A DNA stretch of 14,825 bases from positions 1 through 14,825 of the forward strand of contig PBJL01000038.1 in assembly GCA_002721105.1 (NCBI GenBank). The letters run 5' to 3'. Shown here in pieces: positions 8,146-14,825 of this stretch (the stretch's first letter is position 1; each line of letters opens with the position of its first letter). Under the pieces are notes generated by a model, which searched no databases, was not told where the DNA came from, and was given only the letters and a program-made list of their open reading frames with translations. Position numbers and translations under genes: made by a program. Origin of the DNA: Acidiferrobacteraceae bacterium (GTDB taxonomy: Bacteria; Pseudomonadota; Gammaproteobacteria; Arenicellales; UBA868).

Positions 8146-9323
8146 GTTTTATCCTTTTCCTTAAATGATTCAAAAATATCGTTGTGACTTCCTAATTTGG
8201 GCGCGTTCGATGCGGGTGGTGGGCGGTGATTATCAAAATTAAGTGGTAGACCGACCATGGGAATCCCCTCTGTATCCGATTTTTCCTGTATACCAAGCGC
8301 TACAACTTGCTCGTGCTTAACAACTTCATCAAGAGTTTGCACTGGAGCACATGGGACACCAGCCTTGCTTAATTTTTTTTGCCAAAACTCAATTTCTTTA
8401 GCAGAAAAAATTGGCTCTACAAGCGCATTAAGTGCTTCCAAATTAGTGTAACGATCCGGGTTAGTTATGAAGCGTGGATCTAAGGCCCAGTCTGGGTGCC
8501 CCAAAACACCAACCAATGCTTCAAACAATCTATCATTTGCGGCTGCCACGACTAAATAACCATCTACGCATCTATACGCTTGGTATGGAGCAATCCCCCT
8601 TACACCAGAACCTTCTGCCGACGGAGTTTCTCCAGTTGCATACAAATCTGTAACATGAAAACTCATCCAACCTAATGCGGTCTCAAGTAAAGAAGTATCC
8701 ACTACACCGCCACGACCCGTTCGATGACGTCGTTCGAGCATCGTCAAAATACCAATAACACACCATAATCCTGTCCCCTTATCAATAATCGACGTACCAA
8801 TACGAACAGGCCTCTCATCATTTTCTCCTGTAACACTCATTAAACCAGAAAAAGCCTGCATTAAAGGATCATAGCCCGGCTGATCTTTAAGAGGACCTTC
8901 ATCACCGTATGCTCGCACATTGCAATAAATTAATCTGGAGTTCTCAGCACATAATTTCTTTGCATCTAAGCTTGCACGTTCAACTACCCCGGGCTTAAGG
9001 TTCTGCAAAACAACGTCTGCTTCACTGATAATCCATTTCCTAAGCTTGTCTGTACTGCTAGGATTTTTCAGATCCAACTCTAAGGACTTTTTACCACGAT
9101 TATATGTATGAAACATGGTAGAGGTTTCACGCCAAAATGGTGGACCCCATTGTCGTATATCATCTCCTCTTCCAAGTCTCTCTATTTTCGTTACGGTCGC
9201 TCCCAACGCCGCCAAAACCCATCCAGCATAAGGTCCTGCAACGCTTGTTCCAATTTCTACAATATTTGTACCCTCTAGCGGCCGAGGTCTATTGTAAATA
9301 TCCAGAATATCTTCATTTGGCAA
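8142..9323 (-). CDS. Family III CoA-transferase (CaiB/BaiF type)
   Basis: This enzyme moves CoA from a donor thioester to a carboxylic acid, activating it for the dehydrogenase and hydratase encoded just downstream. With 393 residues from the preferred start it has the usual length. Seen: RPLEGTNIVEIGTSVAGPYAG at the N-terminus, NRGKKSLELDLK (75-86), LQNLKPGVVER (106-116), GYDPLMQAFSGLMSVTG (150-166) and RIGTSIIDKGTG (174-185), whose Asp181 matches the catalytic aspartate of formyl-CoA transferase and CaiB; RTGRGGVVDTSLLE follows. I chose TTG at 9323 because GGGAG (9333-9337) stands 9 nt before it. The frame stays open to another TTG at 9347, giving eight more residues but no Shine-Dalgarno. 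No ATG is in frame in this region. It overlaps the hydratase gene by 4 nt. Acid substrate and CoA donor are unknown. Confidence 0.92.
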   Translation of the reverse strand: MPNEDILDIYNRPRPLEGTNIVEIGTSVAGPYAGWVLAALGATVTKIERLGRGDDIRQWGPPFWRETSTMFHTYNRGKKSLELDLKNPSSTDKLRKWIISEADVVLQNLKPGVVERASLDAKKLCAENSRLIYCNVRAYGDEGPLKDQPGYDPLMQAFSGLMSVTGENDERPVRIGTSIIDKGTGLWCVIGILTMLERRHRTGRGGVVDTSLLETALGWMSFHVTDLYATGETPSAEGSGVRGIAPYQAYRCVDGYLVVAAANDRLFEALVGVLGHPDWALDPRFITNPDRYTNLEALNALVEPIFSAKEIEFWQKKLSKAGVPCAPVQTLDEVVKHEQVVALGIQEKSDTEGIPMVGLPLNFDNHRPPPASNAPKLGSHNDIFESFKEKDKT

Positions 9324-9332
9324 AATGATTTT

Positions 9333-9337
9333 CTCCC
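9333..9337 (-). promoter_or_regulatory. Shine-Dalgarno favouring the 9323 TTG start of the CoA-transferase
   Basis: GGGAG on the minus strand is 9 nt from TTG at 9323 but would lie inside the coding region if the upstream TTG at 9347 were used. It is the only good ribosome-binding site near this start. Confidence 0.55.
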
Positions 9338-9382
9338 ATCCATTCAATATTCAGCAATATTTCGCAAATCGCTCTCGTGCAT

Positions 9383-10033
9383 TCAAGTAAGATATGCCTC
9401 ACCTATTTCTCTATCGCGCACTTTTCTGCAAGGCGATCCATAGGCAACCATGCAATTTCCAATGTTCTTATCAACATAGCTGTTTGCCCCAATAACTACA
9501 TCAACACCGATACTAGTATCATGCTTAATTGTGGCCCCTATCGATATGGCAGTTCGCTTTCCAATGCTCACTATGCCACCAGTAATCACTCCAGGAGCAA
9601 TAGAGGCAAAATCATCAATTTTGCAGTCATGATCAATTGAGGAGCTAGTATTTACAATACAACATTTTCCTAATGTTGAGTTTGGACCGATATTCGCTAA
9701 AGGCATTACAACAGTGCCCTCATCAATATGGGTGTTAATTCCAATAACACATGACTCATGTACAAGAATTGGAAATTTTGCAGATGCCATTTTCACCTTA
9801 TATTCTTTAAACACCTGTTCACGAACAGCATTGTCACCTATGGCTATACAAATATTATGACTGAAATAAATGCTATAACACTCTTCAAAAGTTATCACTG
9901 GAGTTCCTAGTATTTTTTTTCCAGCCTGACAATCATCAACGTAACTAATGACGGTGTACCCGCAAGATAGCGCAACGTTAGTTACACTAATCGCATGCCC
10001 CCCAGAACCAACAACCACGATGTCATTAGTCAT
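9383..10033 (-). CDS. NeuD/PglD-type hexapeptide-repeat acyltransferase
   Basis: A 216-residue protein of the sialic-acid O-acetyltransferase (NeuD) family. An N-terminal Rossmann-like domain (1-85) opens with VVVGSGGHA (6-14), the nucleotide-sugar-binding loop in PglD. The rest is a left-handed beta-helix of hexapeptide repeats (about 90-200: HIDEGTVV, NIGPNSTLGKCCIVNTSSSIDHDCKIDD, VSIGKRTAISIGATI, SIGVDVVIGANSYV). His135, in SIDHDC, matches the catalytic His of PglD, followed by an acidic residue. The segment YGSPCRKVR (198-206) is the usual end that contacts acetyl-CoA. The ATG at 10033 has AGGA (10038-10041) at 4 nt and GAGGA (10043-10047) at 9 nt. It lies between the reductase-RidA and CoA-transferase genes with gaps of 37 and about 59 bp, all one strand. 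No glycan genes surround it, so its acceptor may not be a sugar; that is inference. Confidence 0.88.
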   Translation of the reverse strand: MTNDIVVVGSGGHAISVTNVALSCGYTVISYVDDCQAGKKILGTPVITFEECYSIYFSHNICIAIGDNAVREQVFKEYKVKMASAKFPILVHESCVIGINTHIDEGTVVMPLANIGPNSTLGKCCIVNTSSSIDHDCKIDDFASIAPGVITGGIVSIGKRTAISIGATIKHDTSIGVDVVIGANSYVDKNIGNCMVAYGSPCRKVRDREIGEAYLT

Positions 10034-10070
10034 TTTTTCCTATCCTCAACTAGTAATCACTGTTTTTAAT

Positions 10071-11591
10071 TCAGGTACCATCGTCGACAACTGCCTCTGC
10101 CTCAATCTCAACTACGTAATTTCCTATAAGTTTATCGACAACAACGAGAGTATTCGCAGGCAATGTATCTGAAAAATATCTACCATGAACCAAGGCAATC
10201 GTCTCCCAATATCGCTCATCTGTAATGTAAATTCTAGTACGAACTATGTCTTTTTCTGATCCACCTAAAGTGCGAACTGCACCAACAATTTTATCTAAAA
10301 TAAAAACAGTCTGACCTTCAACACTGTCTTTTGCTACTTTTTGGCCTTGCGAATCTGTAGCAGTTGTGCCACTAACGAAGATATTTTTTCCTTTACGAAC
10401 AGCGCGTGCAAAACCACCAGTCTTCTCCCAAATAGTATTTGATGAAACCCAAAGTCTGTTGGGATCATCAATTGAGGTGTTTTTAGTGTATACATTTTTA
10501 ACAGAGTCCAGGTGATGACTCAAATCTCCCGATGCTGTGAGAAATGGTGGCTTCCTATATTCGCTACCACAATCTCTGGGTATTTCACTTGCGTTCCCGG
10601 TTGCCTCACGAATATTGGCATAGTCATCAGCATCTAATGAAAACGAGAATAGGCTTAAATTACTTTCACGGTGTTGGCGTTCACCCAATCTTGCGCCCAC
10701 TATTATGGCACCAACTGCTGGTTGTTCAATCACCCAGCGTGTTGCCACATTAGATACAGAAACCCCATGTTTTTGACTAATCTCGAATAAAGCATGTAGC
10801 AAAACCTGAAACTTTTCCCAGCCTCCATAAGACTTGATGAAACGCCCATACTTCATTTTGCTCCAATCACTGATTTGCAGCATTTTAGATTCTGGAACGC
10901 CAATCCATTTATCACTCAAAAAACCGCCGCATAGTGTACCGTAGGCCAATATTCTTATGTTTCTTTCGAGACATAGATCCGTCATCAACCCCGTTGCTCT
11001 CCTATCAATAAGAGATAAGCTGACTTGATTTGTCACAATAGATATTCCGCTATCCAAAATTACTCTTAGATGATCAGTATCAAAATTTGTTAATCCTATA
11101 TTCTCAATTACTCCGTTACGTCGAATTTTTTCTAGCTCCTTAAGTGCATTCAAATATTCTGGATTCTCATAATTCCACCAATGAAATTGTAAAAGGTCGA
11201 CTTTATCTACACTAAGGCGCCTCAACCGCTCCTCGATACCTGCCTCAACCACAGATGCCGTCATACTCTCCGGTTTTGGACACCATTTTGTGAATATTTT
11301 CGGATTCAATCCATCGGTGGTTAAAGTTTGTTCGCGTAATTTTAATAAAAACTGTGCCGCAATCAGCTCTGAACTTCCATAATGATCCGCCATATCAAAT
11401 GCTGTAAAGCCAGCTTTAAAATAATCGAGCATAGCTTCTGAAGCAATATCGATATCCAAGTTAGTACCGTCCTTTTCCATATCAGCGACTTGCCACAGAC
11501 CGGTCACAATCCTACTGATTTCTAATTCAGGAGCAATGAGAGCTCTCTCAAGTACTTTTTGACGTGGTTCGTTTATTTTTTTTACGTCCAT
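10071..11591 (-). CDS. Aldo/keto reductase fused to a RidA/YjgF domain
   Basis: A 506-residue two-domain protein. Residues about 25-325 are an NAD(P)H-dependent aldo/keto reductase. Its catalytic tetrad is intact: Asp66 and Tyr71 in FDMADHYG, Lys102 in IFTKW, His137 in LLQFHWW; GARLGERQHRESN (299-311) binds the cofactor phosphate. After a linker (about 330-385), residues about 390-503 form a YjgF/Rid domain (GKNIFVSGTTATD, 401-413; FILDKIVGAVRTLGG, 430-444; IVRTRIYITD, 449-458; VVEIEAEAVVDD). Rid proteins with the arginine equivalent to E. coli RidA Arg105 hydrolyse enamines and imines; here that position is Asn480 (PANT in place of PARS), so deaminase activity is doubtful. The frame is continuous across the junction without an internal start signal. 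The ATG at 11591 has AGGAG (11601-11605) 9 nt upstream. It is the first gene of the minus-strand operon. Substrate unknown. Confidence 0.9.
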   Translation of the reverse strand: MDVKKINEPRQKVLERALIAPELEISRIVTGLWQVADMEKDGTNLDIDIASEAMLDYFKAGFTAFDMADHYGSSELIAAQFLLKLREQTLTTDGLNPKIFTKWCPKPESMTASVVEAGIEERLRRLSVDKVDLLQFHWWNYENPEYLNALKELEKIRRNGVIENIGLTNFDTDHLRVILDSGISIVTNQVSLSLIDRRATGLMTDLCLERNIRILAYGTLCGGFLSDKWIGVPESKMLQISDWSKMKYGRFIKSYGGWEKFQVLLHALFEISQKHGVSVSNVATRWVIEQPAVGAIIVGARLGERQHRESNLSLFSFSLDADDYANIREATGNASEIPRDCGSEYRKPPFLTASGDLSHHLDSVKNVYTKNTSIDDPNRLWVSSNTIWEKTGGFARAVRKGKNIFVSGTTATDSQGQKVAKDSVEGQTVFILDKIVGAVRTLGGSEKDIVRTRIYITDERYWETIALVHGRYFSDTLPANTLVVVDKLIGNYVVEIEAEAVVDDGT

Positions 11592-11605
11592 TAAAAATGG
11601 CTCCT

Positions 11606-11857
11606 ACGCTATAGCTGAAAGAATCCTGTGTATGATCACTTGAATAATTGATTAATGCAATAGCACTTTTCTAGACAAAGTAAATTTGATGAAAGGTTTT
11701 GAGTGATACTTTCTTTTAATAAACCCCTGGAAAAGCATCAGGCCATTAAATTTTTATATCGACAAATGGGCTTGGTCTATTGATTTTATCTTCAGTATAA
11801 AAAATCTTAGGCGTCAAAATGAAAATTAAATCAACTATATATTGGAGGTGCCCAGTC
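11606..11857. other. Non-coding part of the 415-bp gap between two minus-strand genes
   Basis: I see no convincing ORF, tRNA or strong terminator in this AT-rich stretch. It should hold the promoter of the minus-strand reductase-RidA operon. I did not find a well-spaced pair of hexamers there, although a short palindrome TAATTGATTA occurs near 11647. On the + strand TTGGTC (11772-11777), 18 bp, TATAAA (11796-11801) is a mediocre promoter candidate for the small ORF at 11858. Confidence 0.4.
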
Positions 11858-11971
11858 ATGAATTTAGAAATGGACTCAAAAGGACACAAATCGGCTTCTG
11901 TCCGTCATAGTTTGATCATACCGCTAAGCAGTAAATCTACACTGCAAAGAATAAGAAGTTGTGGATTGTGA
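11858..11971 (+). CDS. Possible small ORF, 37 codons, strong Shine-Dalgarno
   Basis: An ATG at 11858 is preceded by GGAGG (11844-11848) at 9 nt, the best ribosome-binding site in the window, and reads 37 codons to TGA at 11969-11971. The peptide begins MNLEMDSKGHKSASVRH and ends LQRIRSCGL. It is basic, has one Cys near the C-terminus and no membrane segment. I do not recognise it. It lies on the strand opposite to its two neighbours, so it would need its own promoter; a weak candidate is TTGGTC (11772) with TATAAA (11796). It could be a real microprotein, the leader of a lost gene, or chance. Confidence 0.35.
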   Translation: MNLEMDSKGHKSASVRHSLIIPLSSKSTLQRIRSCGL

Positions 11972-12006
11972 CGGATCTACCTAAGAGGCTGACAACTTAA
12001 TATCAT

Positions 12007-13719
12007 TTAAGCTCGCTGAACAGGCAATCTAAGGCAAGATGGATAAATAGGCGTATGGAAAATTGAATTTGTAGCAACTTTTGGCACAGCCAAATCCGCT
12101 ATTTTTCCAAAGCGGTTCATATTTCGAGCGAACCAGGGGAAATCACTACTGGTAATCGTTAAGCGTATGCAGTGACCGGGAAGAAAGACATGGTGAGTTG
12201 GCCACAGTTCAATATTAAAGCTATAAATCCTCCCAGGTTCAAGAGGGCTTGGCTTTTCGAGAGAGGCTCTGTAAGAAGCCCTTAAACAGCCTTGGGTGAC
12301 TTTCATCGATTGCCCATTTGGGTGAACATCAGTAATCTTGACATGCCATTCTGTGTCATCACAACTACTTGAAGCATATATTTCAAGATGTGGCCACCCT
12401 GACAACACAAGCTCCTTCAAGATAACGTCACTTGAATAAATCAGTACATCTGGTCTGGATTCCAGTGATGTTTGATCAAGAGGAATATCTTCAAGTGGAT
12501 AACGTTTTATGTCCATCCGAGTGGGTACCGGGTTAGCCGGGTTATATAAATAAGACTGTTCAGGCTCGTCAGTTGAGGGCGATACAGTAGAGAGGCTCGC
12601 CATTTTTCCATCAAAGCGCAAGAACAATAAATTCTCCATGATACCCAACGGCCATCGGTCAGTGTGGAGCCAAACATTTCTTCCAGGCTCGAAAATCTCT
12701 ACAGGTGGGTCATCGGGCACCCCATTTTGTATCCCCTTTAACCAGTAGTCGAACCAACGAAGGTGAACATCATCCATATCTATCGCTGCTGCAGATCCGA
12801 ACTCAAGCCCCCCATAGCTTGAATGGGGCCATCTGGAATTTATATGACTCCAAGGGCCAACTATTAACCGCTGACTGTTTCGAGCAGGTGATGTTGCCAT
12901 CATATTTTCATAATGATGGAAGGCGCCCATCAAATCTTCCATGTCATACCATCCGGTAACATGGAGGCAGGGAACGTCGATCTCACTATAACGTTCGTCA
13001 AATCGCAATGATTTCCAGTGATCATCAAGAGTGTCGCGATCCAACATATCGGCCCAGGTTTCACCGACTGAGTTCATGAATTGTCCTATCGCTGAAATCG
13101 GCAATGTTTGCAAAATAGTTTCCCAGTCGTGCTCTTCAAGTCCATGCATTTCAGTGATGCGACGACGTACCAGATAAACCCACCATCCGAAATATAGCTG
13201 GAAGACACCATAACTATATGGGATCTCTTGCTGCCATCGCCCAGCTGCAGAGGTTGATATCATGCAACTCAAATGTGGTGGCTTTTCTGCGGCTGCTGCC
13301 CACTGCGTCCAGCCAGCATAGCTCAATCCCGTGGTACCAACTCTCCCGGTGCACCAATCTTGGCATGCGACCCATTCAATTACATCATGTGTATCCGAAC
13401 CATCATTAACGAACGCCCGCCAACGCCCTTCAGATTTCCCGCGTCCACGAACATCGTGAACAATAACGGCATAACCATGTTGCTGAAAAAACTGTGCCTC
13501 GGCCTTAAAGAAAATTGATTGGCTTTTATCATACGGCGTTGATTGGACGATTGCTGGTGCTGGACGAGATTCTTGGGTAGGTAGGTATACATCTGCTGCT
13601 AGTTCAATCCCATCCCGCATGGGGATTCCAGTTTCGAAAATTACCAAAGCATCTTCTTGTACTTTTCTTATAGGGTCCTCAAGAAAACGTTGACGTGGTG
13701 TTCTAGTTAAGGTATTCAT
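12007..13719 (-). CDS. CocE/NonD family serine hydrolase (X-Pro dipeptidyl-peptidase S15-like)
   Basis: An alpha/beta hydrolase with a C-terminal jelly-roll domain, 570 residues from the chosen start; CocE-type esterases and acyl-peptidases are of this size. The catalytic triad is visible: nucleophile Ser133 in GLSYAGWTQW, Asp259 in VTGWYDMED, His292 in VGPWSHINS. The N-terminal part carries IPMRDGIELAADVYLP (32-47) and HDVRGRGKSEG (88-98), both standard for the family. The C-terminal X-Pro_DPP domain (about 340-565) includes WHVKITDVHPNG (458-469) and LPGHCIRLTITSSDFP (513-528). No signal peptide is apparent, so it is probably cytoplasmic. The start is uncertain: ATG at 13719 lacks a Shine-Dalgarno, while the frame extends to TTG at 13776, giving a Cys-rich 19-residue addition that looks non-native. 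It is divergent from the dimethylformamidase-like gene. Ester or amide/peptide substrate cannot be told. Confidence 0.9.
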   Translation of the reverse strand: MNTLTRTPRQRFLEDPIRKVQEDALVIFETGIPMRDGIELAADVYLPTQESRPAPAIVQSTPYDKSQSIFFKAEAQFFQQHGYAVIVHDVRGRGKSEGRWRAFVNDGSDTHDVIEWVACQDWCTGRVGTTGLSYAGWTQWAAAAEKPPHLSCMISTSAAGRWQQEIPYSYGVFQLYFGWWVYLVRRRITEMHGLEEHDWETILQTLPISAIGQFMNSVGETWADMLDRDTLDDHWKSLRFDERYSEIDVPCLHVTGWYDMEDLMGAFHHYENMMATSPARNSQRLIVGPWSHINSRWPHSSYGGLEFGSAAAIDMDDVHLRWFDYWLKGIQNGVPDDPPVEIFEPGRNVWLHTDRWPLGIMENLLFLRFDGKMASLSTVSPSTDEPEQSYLYNPANPVPTRMDIKRYPLEDIPLDQTSLESRPDVLIYSSDVILKELVLSGWPHLEIYASSSCDDTEWHVKITDVHPNGQSMKVTQGCLRASYRASLEKPSPLEPGRIYSFNIELWPTHHVFLPGHCIRLTITSSDFPWFARNMNRFGKIADLAVPKVATNSIFHTPIYPSCLRLPVQRA

Positions 13720-13766
13720 TAGTTCGGGGAGAGTAAGAATAGATGATAGTACACAACAGCAATGTT

Positions 13767-13778
13767 GGTTGTCCAACC
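13767..13778. promoter_or_regulatory. Palindrome in the divergent upstream region, possible operator
   Basis: GGTTG-TC-CAACC is an uninterrupted two-fold symmetric 12-mer in the 111-bp region between the CocE-type hydrolase (ATG 13719) and the dimethylformamidase-like gene (ATG 13831). A regulator dimer could bind here and control both genes. No regulator gene is in the window. The 12-mer is short enough to occur by chance. Confidence 0.3.
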
Positions 13779-13830
13779 TGTCGCTTACACTTCCTTAGAG
13801 AATCATACCATGTGACAAGTGAGGTTAATA

Positions 13831-14825
13831 ATGGCGAAATTTGAGTACAGAGGGAAGCCGAGATCCGAATTGATTGGATATGCGACACCGATGGTAGTCC
13901 ATCATGGAGATACTGTCAGCTTTATGGTCAGTACTGAGGCCAAAGAATATGATGCAACAATTGTTAGGCTAATTCATGGGGATAATAACCCTGAAGGGCC
14001 AGGCTTTAAGTCAGAGACAGTAAGCGGTTTTAAGAAGCGTATTAAAGGACGTCATCAAGATACATACCCTGGTTCGTTTATCTGTATCAGGAGTGCTATT
14101 AATGTAAACATCTCAGATGGGTTTACGATTCAGGCATGGATCCGGGCAACTAACCCAAAGCAGGGGCACTATCAGGGTATATTGGCGCAAAACTCGGATC
14201 GCTCGGGTTTTGGCCTTTATGTAGATCCAAACGGTGGTATCGCGTTACGTCTGGTCGACGAGAACAAAGTCTCCGAAGTGGCCACTAACCACCCCATTCA
14301 AGAAGGTCAATGGTACTTCGTCATATGTACCTATGACCCTTTTTCAGGAAATGCAATGGTCATGCAACGGCAGGTAGGTAGATGGCCGAATGCTGATGCT
14401 GATTGTGAAATATTTGGCAACATTCCAAAAGCAAACTTTAGGCCAACGAATGTACCGATAACAATTGCGGCGGGTGGTTTGCAAACAAAATCGGAAGTAG
14501 CCCCCATAAATTGCTTTAATGGAAAAATAGAAAATCCAAGAGTTTTTTCCCGACCACTCGCTTCGGAAGAAATTAAGTATTTGTACTCGGATGGGTCACC
14601 GAAAAAACTTCCAGGACTCATTGGAGCTTGGGATTTCTCGAAAAGCCCGGCAAACAGTACTGAAATTATCGACATTTCTGAAAATAATCTAGTGGGAACT
14701 GTTGTCAATTTTCCGATGCGCGGATTGACAGGTCACAACTGGACTGGTCGTTTTTTTTCGAGGGAGGAAGCCCCTCATCAATATGCTAGCATTCATTTTC
14801 ATGACGATGATCTCGAAGACACTCG
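13831..14825 (+). CDS. N,N-dimethylformamidase large subunit-like protein, 5' part
   Basis: The frame is open from ATG 13831 to the right edge (331 codons and two bases), without a stop. GAGG (13821-13824) is 6 nt before the ATG. Hallmarks of the dimethylformamidase large subunit are visible: VRLIHGDNNPEGPGFKSE (45-62), a LamG/concanavalin-like domain (about 75-250; FTIQAWIRAT, GQWYFVICTYDP, FNGKIENPRVFSRPL), then GLIGAWDFS (262-270), FPMRGLTGHNW (294-304) and QYASIHFHDDDLED (317-330), which leads into the catalytic domain. The known enzyme is an alpha2beta2 non-haem iron amidohydrolase that splits N,N-dimethylformamide into dimethylamine and formate; its metal ligands would be beyond the edge, so activity cannot be judged. 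The small-subunit gene normally lies next to it, usually upstream, and is not there. The true substrate may be another small amide. It is divergent from the CocE-type hydrolase. Confidence 0.85.
   Translation, partial: MAKFEYRGKPRSELIGYATPMVVHHGDTVSFMVSTEAKEYDATIVRLIHGDNNPEGPGFKSETVSGFKKRIKGRHQDTYPGSFICIRSAINVNISDGFTIQAWIRATNPKQGHYQGILAQNSDRSGFGLYVDPNGGIALRLVDENKVSEVATNHPIQEGQWYFVICTYDPFSGNAMVMQRQVGRWPNADADCEIFGNIPKANFRPTNVPITIAAGGLQTKSEVAPINCFNGKIENPRVFSRPLASEEIKYLYSDGSPKKLPGLIGAWDFSKSPANSTEIIDISENNLVGTVVNFPMRGLTGHNWTGRFFSREEAPHQYASIHFHDDDLEDT

Noticed and set aside
7640..8164. 174-codon + strand ORF
   Set aside because: It is antisense to the enoyl-CoA hydratase, which has complete catalytic motifs and coupled neighbours; the reverse frame is low-complexity and matches nothing I know.
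11691..11722. Hairpin GAAAG...CTTTC followed by TTTT near 11700
   Set aside because: A 5-bp stem with a 13-nt loop is too weak to call a terminator or RNA structure.
14331..14708. 125-codon ORF on the minus strand
   Set aside because: It is antisense to the dimethylformamidase-like gene, whose frame has clear family motifs over the same bases; the antisense protein has no recognisable features.

Overview
This is an AT-rich bacterial window with no rRNA, tRNA, insertion sequence or CRISPR array that I could recognise. The gene families (ArgB, a TupB/TupC-type importer, Hsp20 behind an RpoH-type heat-shock promoter, an exported glutathione peroxidase) point to a Gram-negative proteobacterium. 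The heat-shock promoter and the wording of ArgB look more gamma/beta- than alphaproteobacterial, but this is a weak inference.

Left part (1-4.8 kb), housekeeping and transport. On the + strand there is the tail of an ABC ATPase (1-162), a periplasmic Cys-type glutathione peroxidase (257-799) and a Cof-type HAD phosphatase (851-1693). These converge, with 2 bp between stop codons, on a minus-strand run of hsp20, argB, tupB and tupC. hsp20 has its own sigma32-like promoter (4766-4793) and a rho-independent terminator (4196-4227), so argB probably starts a separate unit. tupB/tupC encode permease and ATPase of a tungstate/molybdate-type importer, but the binding-protein gene tupA is not beside them.

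Middle part (4.8-11.6 kb), catabolic genes. A + strand DAO-family FAD oxidoreductase (4800-6104) converges on a minus-strand operon. In transcription order the operon encodes an aldo/keto reductase-RidA fusion, a NeuD-type hexapeptide acyltransferase, a family III CoA-transferase, an enoyl-CoA hydratase/isomerase and an acyl-CoA dehydrogenase. The last three are tightly coupled (a 4-nt GTGA overlap, then a 3-nt gap) and all use GTG or TTG starts. They suggest activation of a carboxylic acid to its CoA ester, alpha,beta-dehydrogenation and hydration, with the fused reductase/Rid protein handling a carbonyl or imine intermediate. The substrate cannot be read from the sequence.

Right part (11.6-14.8 kb), amide/ester hydrolysis. 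After a 415-bp gap holding one possible 37-codon ORF come two divergent genes: a CocE/NonD-type serine hydrolase (minus strand) and, running off the right edge on the + strand, a protein with the hallmarks of the N,N-dimethylformamidase large subunit. That last gene has no stop codon inside the window and is easily missed. Spot counts suggest a higher GC content here than in the left part, so the right part may have a different history. Taken together, positions 4.8-14.8 kb look like an accessory catabolic island for an amide- or ester-containing compound whose acid product is processed as a CoA thioester.
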